A stretch of DNA of 64,000 nucleotides from Thalassia testudinum (lineage: Eukaryota; Streptophyta; Magnoliopsida; Alismatales; Hydrocharitaceae), in assembly GCA_037157565.1 (NCBI GenBank), contig JAZHRO010000036.1, positions 129,588,001 through 129,652,000 of the forward strand. The letters are read 5' to 3'. Both the position numbers and the translations under genes were made by a program. Position 1 is the first letter of the stretch. Each line of letters begins with the position of its first letter. The notes below the pieces were generated by a model. That model had not been told where the DNA came from and did no database searches. It saw only the letters and a program-made list of their open reading frames with translations. Positions 21,486 to 32,618 of the stretch are shown piece by piece.

Positions 21486-23159
21486 GGAAGAATTCATCAA
21501 ATCATTTTTCAAATTCTCCCTCTCCATGTTTTTTTCACAATCCAGTTCTGATTTCTTTTTAACGACAAGTTTTTCTCATTATTCACCCACACATCCTGAT
21601 CCAATTTCAGTTCTGGTGGTTTACAACCTCAGATCTGAAATTGGAGTCACAAGCACCTTTGGGGCTTCTCACTCACCCCATATTTGTTCACAAAAGCCCC
21701 TTGATTTTGGGTTGCATTCTTCAGTTTGTCAGATTTCTTTTCAACATGGATTTTAAGGATTTTTGCTTTCTGGATTTCATTGCCTGATCTGACAGATTGA
21801 AGAGGATTGGAATTTCCTGTTGGCAAGGACTCTGAGAGAATTTCTGGTGACAGAAACTATCTCAGAAGAGCCATCCATTATCTGTTTTGCTATGTTTTGA
21901 ATGCATTTACAAGTTACTGTGAATTCCCTTAATGAATTCTCAGTACTGTCTTGATAATTCAGAATTGCCATACACTATCTGTTTTGATAATTAATGTGAT
22001 AATGACTATGGTGATTTGTATGGTGAATTCCTAACCTAAGGAGTTCTCAATACTCCTTAAGGTTGCAAGAAACTGGGATTTGATTTTATGGTTTTAATTG
22101 GCTGAATTAATTCTTCCTTCATGCTGTCTATAGCATTAGGAAGAGCTAATTCAGTGTTATATTTTGTTTTAATCTGAAATGAGGTTTTTGATGAGGGTTT
22201 TTCGGCATTTGAATTGAGACATTTATTGATTTTCGTGAGAAATTGAACCCTTGTCAGATTTGGGATTTACTTAACTGCTTTTCAGTTGATTTTGATTGCT
22301 TTTAATCCCAGTACACAGTGAAGTGCTGCATCTGGCAGCTACATATTTCCCTCTTCCTAATTCTTCCCTTCTCACTTGTTGAACTCACTTTTCCTTCTCA
22401 AATGGACTAACTGCAGCAGCAATTAGCCCATTTGACAGTAGCTTAGGCTGCTATAGAAACACTGAAAACTGAAGCTGCATTCCCCTTCTCATCTCTGATA
22501 GTGGCTGATGTTGCTGTTAGAAAAAGAAAATTAAACACAATTAATCCTTCCTTTCTCACCTCCTGCTGAAATCTAACTGAAATCTGATACTGTACATATA
22601 TATATACAACTAACTATAACTATACTGTACATAATAACTATGTAAAGTATGTATATATCTACTGAAATGTAAGTGTACATAATTAATCACCTCTTGAACA
22701 GTATATATACATATAAATTAGATAAATTAGTAATTTAGGGTTATAATTAAGTTAATTGAATATGTAGACTTAGGTTAATATTTATTAAGTAATTTAAGCT
22801 AGTAAAGTATATTTATACCCATTTTAGATTACTATTATTTAGTTTATAAATTAAACAGCCAAAAACTGATATTTCAATATAAATAAAACATAAATAAATT
22901 CGGAAAAATATAATAAAAATATGTATAAAATACTTAAGTATGTAATTTAAATCTGTATAAGGTCAATTAGACCATTTACTAACTAATTTATAAGTAATTA
23001 ACCAACTAAGCACCTAAATTAGCCTGTACAAATAGCCTAATTTAATTAATGTATTTGTACAGTAAACTTAATTAAAATTCAAAATTAATTTGGCAATTGT
23101 GTAGTATTATGTAGATACTTTATTGTCCATAATTTATTTTATTTTTATTAATAATTTAT

Positions 23160-23271
23160 GGCCCTCAAATCGAGGGCCAAATTCTCCTCCAGGCGCAGTT
23201 GCGCCCGATTTCCAACGCAGATGTGGCGCTAGAATAGCGCCACATCGTGCGCTGCAAATCGAGCGCAGCGC
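23160..23271. repeat. Cluster of four consecutive hairpins
   Basis: Four perfect inverted repeats in 112 bases: 23160-23178 (7-base arms GGCCCTC), 23192-23205 (6-base arms GGCGCA), 23220-23246 (12-base arms GATGTGGCGCTA, 3-base spacer) and 23249-23271 (7-base arms GCGCTGC). The cluster is GC-rich inside an AT-rich region and the GGCGC/GCGCC theme repeats on both sides. Confidence 0.8.
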
Positions 23272-23703
23272 TATAATAAGAATTTGTGCATAGGGCTCTC
23301 CAGTCGTCATGGCGCAGGGCGCCCAAAAGATCATCGTTGGTTACCGATTGAGCATTCTGTTCGAACATATAATCTGAGCATGAATTGTTCTGTGGGGCTG
23401 GGGGCCGGTGCGAGTGTGTGCGACGTTTGGTTGAGGCCCTGCGCTGAGTCTTCAAACATCATTAAGCTACCTAATCAAGGTTAGGGCACGCTTAGTAGAG
23501 GTTTGGTCCCACCCTCTGGGTGCTGTGTATCCCTCGAATGGCGCACCCGCAAATTAAGCACGTTTTGAACTGCTTAATAAAAGCTAATGACGAGTTAAGT
23601 GTATATAACAGAAGAAGATATACATATGTACACATAGTATAGCCCATTACATTTGTATAAGTAAACCTATATAATTACTAACAGAACAAAATGACACCAT
23701 AAA

Positions 23704-23768
23704 CGTCGCTAAAGACCTCAGTTTTCCCTCCTTAGGTTGTATATAGTGTTTTCTGAGATTTAGCGACG
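23704..23768. repeat. Inverted repeat sharing the TTTAGCGACG motif
   Basis: Arms CGTCGCTAAA (23704-23713) and TTTAGCGACG (23759-23768) separated by 45 bases. The same core occurs in the hairpins beside the A-type LTR TATA boxes. Confidence 0.7.
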
Positions 23769-24332
23769 CTTATGTCTGTCATTAAAACTGCTGTATATGT
23801 TACTGTAGATAACAGACTAGTAATATAAGTTTTTACAGTATGGCATCCTAGTGTATTAGGTACTATCATGTTAGTATTAATACTATAACTTGCAAATACA
23901 TAGTTTTTAGTATAGTAATAAATTATTTGATGCTTGTTTTCAGTTAGTTAATTTTTACAAGCATTACAATTAACTTTTAGTAAGTAGGCAAACCATTTTT
24001 ATATTCATTCATTCTTTAATAAGATGTAAAGTTACTTTTTGGAATTAGAGGATAATTTTGAGATCAAAGAGTGAGCGATGTAATTCAATAAATTGCCTCC
24101 CAGTGAACGACCTGGAACAAAACCAGTAAAAATTAGATAAGTAAATAATAATAATGGTTGTAATGACTGGTATTTTCCCTAACTCACCACTATGACACTC
24201 TTAGTGTTTCATGCTACAACATACTACAACAATCATTGCAATCATCTATTCTATTATTACTAGGCATCATAAAGTTGGTCATGAAAGCTATACCTTCTTG
24301 TGAGTATGAAGCCACTTTGATCTTGGTTAGCT

Positions 24333-24566
24333 TGTTCAACACCTAGTAATAATAGCATCATGGTAGAGAGATGAAGGCTTACTATATTCCCATTGCATTT
24401 CAAATAGATAAGTGGGATGAAGTAAGGAATCTTATTCAAATAGAAAACCCTACACCTCTTTATATAGAGAGAGGTGTGGAGTAAATTACATAAGAGAACC
24501 AAATGAAAACATAAAATAAATAAATAGTCCCTGACTAAACATGAAAGATAACTAGAGTGCTCAACA
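24333..24566 (-). repeat. 3' LTR of the split copia element (left edge uncertain)
   Basis: The right edge is firm: on the minus strand the polypurine tract ends and TGTTGAGCACTC begins at 24566. Within it are TCTATATAAAGAGG (TATA-like) and GAATAAG. The left edge is put at TGTTCAACACC, which gives matching TGTT/AACA ends and a short LTR of 234 bases; the other LTR has been displaced beyond the window, so the length cannot be confirmed. CCTAGTAATAATAG in the LTR is inverted again at about 24251-24264. Confidence 0.5.
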
Positions 24567-24580
24567 CTCCCCCTCAAGCT
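24567..24580 (-). other. Copia polypurine tract
   Basis: AGCTTGAGGGGGAG on the minus strand directly before TGTTGAGCA; the standard position and composition of a copia polypurine tract. Confidence 0.85.
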
Positions 24581-24584
24581 AGAG

Positions 24585-26384
24585 TTAAATGTCTATCATT
24601 CTCAGCTTATCACAACAAGCCTCAAATGTAGATCTAGCAAAAGGCTTGGTAAACATGTCTACTATCTGGTTCTCTGAGGCAACTGAGGTGGTGAAGAGAA
24701 GCCCTCTCTTAATCAAATCTCTAGTGTAATAATAGTCAATCTCTAAATGTTTCATGCACTCATGAAATATGGGATTGTTAGCTATGTAGGTAGCTATCCT
24801 ATTATCACATCTCATCTCCATAGGCTCCTCAATCTTGACATACAAGTCGAGTAAAACAGATCTAATCCACACAAGTTTAGCTATTGTCTATGCCATTGCT
24901 CTATATTCTAACTCTGTACTCAAGCGAGACACAACGCTTTGCTTTTTGCTTCTCCCAGTAACTAGATTACCGGCAACGTAAGTACAAAATCTGGTGGTTG
25001 ATTTCCTGTCAGAAAGGCAACCTATATAATCTGCATCAAAGCAACCCACTATGGTCATAGACTTGTCTTTCTTGAACAATGGTCCACATCTAGGTGCACA
25101 TTTTAGGTACCTAAGCACCTGCATGATAGCATCCTAGTACTATTTAGTCGGCCTTTCCATTAACTGACTAAGTTTGCCAACTGCAAGAGAGATGTCTAGT
25201 TGTGTAATAATGAGGTAGAGAAACTTCCCAATCAACTATCTGTAGTCTCTACTCTCTACAGCCTGTGACTCAGAGTCATATAAATGCATCTTCGGATCCA
25301 TGGGAATGTTGGTTGACTCAAATTCCAACATCTCAGTCTCCTGCAATAAGTCAAGAGTGTATTTCCTCTGGCTAAGGACAATACCGCTCTTTCCTCTCAC
25401 CACCTCTATGCCCAAGAAGTATCTCAAAGAGCCTAAGTCCATAACAAATTTTTTTGTCAGCTTCTACTTGACCTCAACTATCCCAGTTGCATCATTATCA
25501 ATGATAATGAGGTCATCTGTAGAGACAATGAGAGAAACAATCCCCTTGTCTATCTTTCTCACAAATAGGGAATGATTAGAAGTAAATCAAATAAGTCTCA
25601 TATCTTCGACAACCTCTAATAGCTTTTGAAACCAAGCCCTCAGATTGTACTTGAGGCCATATATCGCCTTCTTCAGCTTGCATACACACTCACTCTGAGT
25701 CTCAAAATCGAGAGGCTATTGCACATACACTTCTTCTTGTAGATCACCATACAAGAAAGCATTCTTCACATCCAGCTAATATAATCGCCAGTTAGAATGG
25801 GTAGCAACAAAAATAAGAATCTACACAGTAGGAAGCTAGGCCACGTGGGAGATTTTGTCAAAGAAATCCACCCCAAAAGTTTAGGTGAATCCCTTTGCCA
25901 CAAGACGAGCCTTGTACCAATAAATAGATCTGTTTGGATTGTATTTCACAGCAAAGACCCAATGGCAGCCAACAGTTCCTGCACCAAGAAGTAACGGAGT
26001 AAGATCCCATGTTTGCCAAGACTGGAGTGCAGCCATCTTATCCTCCATGACCTGATGGCATTTCGGATCAAGCACAGCCTGCTAATAAGTAGCTAGTATT
26101 TGTGTAGAAGTGAGGGCATCGATGAGCAAGGAAAATGAGTGATTCAGGCCCTTAGAATAAGTTGCCCCTGCCAAATGGGAGGGCCTATGCTCCTAAGGGC
26201 CTTCCAAATAGCAACCGGAAGATCCATATCATCAGAGGGAGACTCAATCTCAATAGTTGGCTCAAATGGTGATGCTTCACCACCATTAGGAGAATTAGAG
26301 AGAACTGGTATAGCTCCTGCAGGATCATCACTAAACACACAATGGTCAATAGTTTCAATACATACATGTTGTGGAGAGGATGAT
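24585..26384 (-). pseudogene. Copia polyprotein, RT and RNase H half
   Basis: Reading the minus strand from 26384 down: a Ser/Pro-rich linker, then RT (GCHWVFAVKYN, YKARLVAKGFT, LDVKNAFLYGDL, the catalytic pair in a changed context STDDLIII, SLRYFLGIEV), then RNase H (DADYIGCLSDRKSTT, SKKQSVVSRLSTE, HLEIDYYYTRDLI, ending VDMFTKPF). The frame is largely continuous but carries about a dozen stops, most of them TAG where copia RTs normally have Gln. It ends beside the polypurine tract. The upstream half lies at 61392-62208, because element B1 inserted within the coding region at 26384/61387. Confidence 0.9.
26380..26384. other. Target site duplication of B1, left copy
   Basis: ATGAT, repeated exactly at 61387-61391 on the far side of B1. 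Confidence 0.9.
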
Positions 26385-29130
26385 TGTTAGTCACTCTGAA
26401 ACGAGTTTTAAAATCATCGTGTTGTAGTATAGATCAAATCAATGTGAAAAATAGATAAAATTTATACTCGAATGAAAGTCCGAGGTCGTTCGCTGGAAGC
26501 AAATAGGAATTCACACGCTAATCTCAACAATTAATGTAAATGAGCACAATATATTACTCAAAATTTGATTTGCAATGTAGAACATGAGTATATGAAGAGT
26601 AAAAAGTAATCTTCGACAAAATAATGGTGATTTGGATCACCAATTATAAGTCTAATACATAGAACCATTATTCAATGTAATCAAAGGAACAAATAAGCAA
26701 TCAGATGGCTTAAAAGACGTTTCTACAGTGCCTTTTTTTGTGATTTTTCTTCTGTTGTTGTTGTTGTTCTTCTTCTTCTTCTTTGCCTTGTCTTCCTTCT
26801 CTTCTTTCGCTACGTGCCTCTTCTTCTTCTGCCTTGACTTCTCTTTTCTTTCTCTTCTTCTTGGCTCAGGTCTTCTCTTCTCTTCACATACAAAGGGGGA
26901 ACCTTCTTTAAGCAGGTAAGTATCGGTCGTTCCTTTCAATAGCAAAACCCCCCTAATCTTGCTCTGTCTCTCCTTCTCTCTTTGGGTTCCACTCTCGCAG
27001 AGCCATCCTTCGTAACTGATAATCAAGTTTCAAGGATCCGCATACTCGAGACCAGGGCTAGCTGCTGTGGGGTAGCAGCTGAGGTGTGTTCAGTTTAGGC
27101 AGGTAATCGGGTATGGTGTCAGGCCCACGTGGTGGTGTCATGGGAGAGACATTTGGGGTGTGTGGGGACCTCACCCCTTGTGGTCTTGAGGCAAATAGCC
27201 CATATGAGAAAATCAATTTATGGCACTCAAAATGCTCTTGTGTTTTCTAGGTGGGACAAAATGTCCCACCGTCTCCACACGAAAGTAGTTGCTGATGCCT
27301 CTTCGTCGAATTGGGGCAGTGTCTGAGCTCGGGGTTCCCAATTGAAGAACTAGTGTCAATCCTACGGTGATTCCGCAGTGCTTGGAGGGTGTGTCCTGGA
27401 GCTTCATGGCTAGAAATCGAAGAACGAAGGCGATGATGGGCGGAGGGCGACAGAAGTCTGACGTGCACCTGAGAAACACAAGTATAGCCTCCCAGCCACG
27501 TTAAAATACTTCAAGAGCTTCATCGGAGGATGGCGAACGTAGTGGTGTGTGTAATGAGGCGAGTGTGTGCGTGTAGGTGGCTGACGGAGTCAGTCTTAGG
27601 TGGAGAATAATGGGTTGTTCGGGAGATGGTTTAGGTGAGTGGAGCAACAAATAGAGAGGGCTTTGGTTGGTGGAGTCGAGGCGAAAGTGTAGGAAGTGTC
27701 AGTGAGGCGTACGGAGCGATGTAGCGATGGGAAAGACTCACTGGAGGAGCGGTCGAAAATGGGGAAGACAGAGGTGAACAGCGACGTCAAGGGGTCGAAT
27801 TGAGAGATAGAGAGAGGGAAACTAATCTACAATGCTAATGAAACCTAACTAGCTACTCTAATGGTTGAAAAGGATAAGGAGGACGTTGGGTATGGTATGG
27901 CCAGCCGTGGAAGAGAACTACTCTGGTGAGGGTAGGATGGCAACGAAGACGTAGATTGGAGCAGCCGCGGGTATTGCGACGTGCGGAGGAAGGCGAAGAA
28001 GAAGGATCTGTCGCCGGTATTGCGGTCAGATGACGAGGGGAGACGAAGGAAGTCACCGGACATCAAGGAGCTTTGGTCAGATGAGGAGAGATGAAATTGA
28101 GGTGTTCCTAGCCGAAATCGAGCGTGGGGAGAACGGCGAGGTCTTAGGGTCCTTTTATAGGGGTCTAGAGGGCAAAAAGATCTTGGAAGCTGGGTCTAGA
28201 GGGCAAAAGGAGCATGTAAGCCAAGCTTCCAAGCTTGGAATGTTTGGCGAAAAAGGATACACAGTTCTTTCACGTGTTCGCATTAAGATTTGGGCGATAT
28301 CTGGAGCTTTGGATCTGGCTGAAAAGGAAGGTAATTACTTGACAAGTTTCCCTTTCAATTTTGAGAGGGACTCGTCAAGAAATCACGGAGATCTTGCCAA
28401 ATTAAGGTCATCAGAGCTTTAAGATTAGGAGTTGAGGGCGGGAAGGACCTATTTGAAGAAGACGATAAAGTTGGGGGCCCAAATGTATTTATTCAAAAGT
28501 TGGGGGCATACATTGAGAGAAAAAAGTTAGACAGGACCAAATTGCAAACTAGGTCACGATGATCTCATATTGGGCTCAAATTTTGGTACAAACCAAATTT
28601 AAACCTAAGGAATCCAATGGTGAAGTTAGATTTTGTTTTTCACCTAGTTTGATTGGGTAATTTATGCAAAAACTCAAATAGGGCAAATGTCTGTCTAAGA
28701 CTCTGTTTGGGTCAAGACGAGTTCTGATAGTCAAATTGAAGGTACCAAACCTTAGAGAATATTTTTCTATGAATTTTAGAGGGTTTAGATTAATTTTATC
28801 CTAACCATAACCTCAGTAGATTAAGCGGGTCTGTTTTTAGGGTTTAAGAAATCATTTAATTCTCAAAACACACGAAAATCCTTTTTTGTCTGTACTAACC
28901 CACTTGTTAGAATTTTAAGACCATTTGACCCTTAATTAACCCCTGAGAAAACCCATGATTATACTGCAATTGAGATGTGCTGTAAAACTACAGTTTTACC
29001 CCTATTTTACTATATTTCTCTCATAAAGGATGTACAATGAATTACAGTCCTCTGGCAATTATGTAGGAGCATTTATTTCTTGATAATGACTAATTAAAGC
29101 TAGATATGGTTGATGATGACGTTATCATCA
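26385..29130 (-). repeat. B1 3' LTR
   Basis: 2746 bases. Includes a CTT-rich microsatellite around 26755-26870, GTCCCACC and a TATA box at 28151. Matches 58673-61386 along its length. Short frames inside (for example the Lys/Arg-rich one at 26652-27026, antisense to the CTT run) are compositional. Confidence 0.92.
28151..28159 (-). promoter_or_regulatory. TATA box of B1 3' LTR
   Basis: TATAAAAGG on the minus strand, conserved at 60456-60464 in the 5' LTR. Confidence 0.65.
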
Positions 29131-29142
29131 TACCCCATGCCT
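29131..29142 (-). other. B1 polypurine tract
   Basis: Minus strand GGCATGGGGTA directly before TGATGATAACG; same design as the A-type tract, suggesting the two families use related machinery. Confidence 0.8.
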
Positions 29143-31123
29143 AACTTTTTCTAGTCCCTTAGCAAAATCTCATGAAATTAACTCAAATTCTAGACCATAT
29201 GTTCAGATCTCTGATGTGTGCTTTTTCTTGTAGATTAGGTCAGAATGCAAACAATAGGACTCGAGGTACTTAAGTACCAACCAAGATCCGGGCCTGACTA
29301 GCATTAGCCTCAGTCCGCTGCGAATGTTTCTAAGGCCCACAAGAACTAACCTAAGGTTCATTGAACTCCACGGTTAAAGCACCCGTTGGAAACCCCCAGA
29401 ACCTTGGCTTTCAATACTTCGAGATAGTGCCACCCATGGTATTCTGTAGCTAAATTCAATCCCTGGCAATCCACATTTCAGGATAATCCTGCCCATGGCA
29501 CCTGAATCAGCACAAGGTGCTTACGTGCCCCCGGTAGGATATTTAGATATCTTAGGAGACAAGCACCGAGGAGACGGTATGTTATTGCGTATCTTCGAGG
29601 GAAATTTCCTGCCTCTCCATATCGGGAACTCATCCAAATCAACTTGTGTTGATTAGCCACTCCTAATCTAGGTGGCATTTTTACAACACAATTAACACAT
29701 TTGTGTGATTTTGATAATTAAGCGCCCTGAACCAACTATGTGTGGATTAGGGTTCTTAGGTTACCAAGTCCCGCAAACCAAAGGTCAGCTAACGAGGTCT
29801 AATAATCCCTAAGCCTTAGACCTAATACTTAAGCTTCGTATTTTCCTCAACTTCTTGAGGATTATCCAGATGTTAACGAATACTTGAATTTTTAAGCTTA
29901 AAATAAGCCCAAGAGGCCTAAGATCAACACTCATACTAATCTCTTTTGTCCCTTAGCACTTTTGTCTTTTATTTCTTTCTTTTGATCTGGTCTACAACTT
30001 AGTAGATTACTTAATCTTTTACTAATTACTAACTCTTTTTGTTTCAAATTGTGCTCCTTTTTGACATTTCAAAATCACCTCCCTTTTTCCTCCGCAAGAA
30101 TGATATGCATTCAATTCATTCAAAATTTCCTCCCTTCTCTTTTTTTTTTGTTTTCAATTTCTTTATTTTTTTTTATTTTTTGTAATATGTATTTTCTTTT
30201 GTGAGAAACATTCAGAAACTTGAAAATTTTTATATGTTTGCACTTTAACACTCCCTCATGCCTAAGTTTTGCAATGTATTCATTGTAAACAAAGAGTATG
30301 AAATAGTTTTGGGTTCAGGAATTAGAACAGGATTATCGAGTGGGCAAACAGGTCGAGATGACTATTGCGGACGATTTCAAGCTCTAATACAAGTACCAGA
30401 GGTGGAGTCAACTGTTCTAACACCGAACTCAGAGTGCAATGGACATGAAGTACAGAAGGGATAATCAGAAGGTATCGGGTTTTTGGATTGATGGGTTGCC
30501 TCCCGTTAAGCACTAATTTAATGCCTTTAGCCGAGTAGAAAATGGTATGGAGAAGGAGTGGTCAAATCAGACGAGTTTTGTAGAACAAGCACCTTGATCA
30601 ATAGCCTGGTTGGTCCAACCAGGTTCTTGTTCAATTCAGCAGGCTGATGATGCAGCCCAAACCCAATCAATCTGGCAGGTTGATAGATGTGGATCAAAAG
30701 ATTTGGTGCCCACCAGATACTGTGAAGTTCGAGAAGATATGGAAGTGTGAATCCAGGGTTTGGCTGAATGGAATTAGCCTGATCAAAGTAGGGATCCTCA
30801 AATGAGAAAGAATCAGTGGAGGATGTAGGAACCCGACGAAAGTGATCAGAGAAGGATAGGTCGTGATTTGTAGTCTGATCGATGTCCTAAACCCAATTGA
30901 AATGTGAAGGAGAATCATGTGCAACCAGCTCGTTGAGAGGAGAATTAGAGTACAAATTGAGTCCGGCTGCGGGTCAGGGTTGAAAATGGGTTTGGGAAGG
31001 TCCTGCATGTGTAGAAGAGGTGGCTTCAAGAATAATTGTATGTGAGGGCTCTTCTAGAAAATGTTCAAAGGTAGGTGTATCTAGAGAGTCCTCATAGAGC
31101 CCATCAACATCAAATGTAAATGC
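29143..31123 (-). other. B1 3' untranslated region
   Basis: No supported gene. On the minus strand it contains GTGCTTAACGGGAGGCAACC near 30490-30515, a string common downstream of coding regions in Athila/Tat elements, and at 30249-30286 CAATGAATACATTGCAAAAC then GGCATGAGGGAG, the B-family form of the second PPT-like block seen in A1, A2 and N1. T-rich and A-rich runs lie at 29940-30210. Confidence 0.6.
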
Positions 31124-32470
31124 CTAGAGAGTGCTTATAGGATCAAGGAAATCTGAGTTAAGAAAAGATTCAAACTCTGGATTGTAGACACTCTTGGCAA
31201 CTACTGTTTCTGATTCCTGAGGATCAAAAAGAAATGATTCCATCTCAATGGAACCTGATTTTGAATCAATGATCTTGGGATCAGGGTCCTCAAAGTCAGA
31301 GTCAACGAATGGATCATGTATGTTGAGGTCGTAGATTGGCTCGTAGTCATCAAGAAACAAAGATTCTCCAAAATCTGAGTAAGATTTGAAATCGTCAAAG
31401 AATTTACGAGAAGTTTCTAAACCTGATTCTAGATCTATAATTCCACCACAGAATGAGTCGAGATGTGGAGAAGCAGCAACCTGACTTGGATCTAACCTAA
31501 GCTCAGAGTCCGAACTCAAAGAGGTGTCCCTATTAGGCATGGGCTCGGGTTCTTGGCTCGTAGGGAAGACCTAATCAAATCCTAACTCTTCTAGCTCCTT
31601 GATCTCTGTATCGTAGATCGACGTGACTTTCGAAAAATCAATATGTATCTCTGAGGAGTCTAAAGAGGTGTACTCATCAAATACGGGCCTTGAATCATAA
31701 TCTAGATTTGAAATTTGATTCGTATCGCACTGCGCCTCACAATCATCCCAATAAGGCTCAAATCCAGATTCTAGGTTAACGGTGTGGGTTGGATCACTAA
31801 AATCTAGATTGGGCTTTACAGGGATGTCAGAATTGCTCTCAAGAGTCACCTTATCAGCATAAGGGAAAGAATTTACACCCTCGAGAGGTTCTGACTTAAT
31901 CTCATTATCACAAGTGTCTAGGAAATCTAAGCTTGGAGAACCAGGATTTTGTATCTCTAGGGTTGGCTCGAAATCATGATCACCTGCAATTGGATTCTCC
32001 CAACCTGTCTCAAGATCAGGAATGTCAATTGCTATGAAATTTGAATCTGAATTCATTTGGGCTGGGGATCCATAATTATCATTATTGAACCCAGGATTTG
32101 GGAAGTTGTGTTGATCACTAGTCTCACTCCAAGATGTTTTGTTAGTTTCTAACAGGTATTTTTTATCAATTGTTCTATATAACTTATTCAGAAATTCTCC
32201 CTGTTCTTCTAAAAATTCCTAGAATTTTTCTAGAAGTGAAGGGCTTGACCAATATTGTAGACACTCATTGTTGTGTAATTTCACCAATTCACTATGTTCT
32301 GCTAATAGGTGATCCCAGGTTGAATCATGTTTCATTTATGTCCATATTATCCCTACACAACTCGTGATGAGTTCTGTTGTTTTTGCAAATCTTTCCTGAA
32401 TGTCCCTTGTATAATATTCTTCATGGTTTCTATAGGCATTCTTAAGTATCTTTTCTTTCATGCTCATTTG
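31124..32470 (-). pseudogene. B1 acidic ORF of unknown function
   Basis: On the minus strand one frame runs from about 32470 to the stop at 31124, interrupted by TAA near 32333, TAG near 32218 and TAG near 31570 but with no frameshift seen. The N-terminal third is likely helical (KEKILKNAYRNHEEYYTRDI, LEEQGEFLNKLYRTIDKKYL). The rest is very rich in Asp, Glu, Ser and Phe with loose repeats of the type D-x-E-x-x-x-x-P (DIPDLETGWENP, SPSLDFLDT). No zinc finger, protease or polymerase motif. I do not recognise it. It occupies the gag-pol position of a non-autonomous element and resembles, in composition only, the acidic part of the N1 protein. Confidence 0.6.
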
Positions 32471-32613
32471 GGACTAAGGTTTCCTAAATAGTCTTCCTAT
32501 ATAGCCAAGCTACATTTTTGAATCAGATGGTGGAATCAAGATGTAGAATCAAAACTTAGGTTCAGATTGGAGTTGATTAGATTTGAAAGAAATCCCCAAG
32601 AAGATCTAATGAG

Positions 32614-32618
32614 GTTTC
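32614..32618. other. Target site duplication of A2, left copy
   Basis: GTTTC, matched exactly at 57538-57542. Confidence 0.88.

Larger units (their letters stand above)
19846..24332. other. Unclassified AT-rich region without recognisable gene
   Basis: No ORF longer than about 100 codons and none with a known motif. The left part (to about 20570) is plain AT-rich sequence with a 32-base tandem duplication. From about 20570 to 21480 it becomes GC-richer, with CTCAGC-type and GATCTTGATC strings reminiscent of the U3 of A-type LTRs. From 22590 to 23150 it is very AT-rich. From 23160 it holds a dense hairpin cluster. It may be a decayed LTR or DNA transposon, but no termini or duplications could be established. 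Confidence 0.4.

Noticed and set aside
26652..27026. Lys/Arg-rich 124-codon ORF, and its partner in the other B1 LTR
   Set aside because: It is the antisense translation of a CTT/TTC microsatellite inside an LTR.
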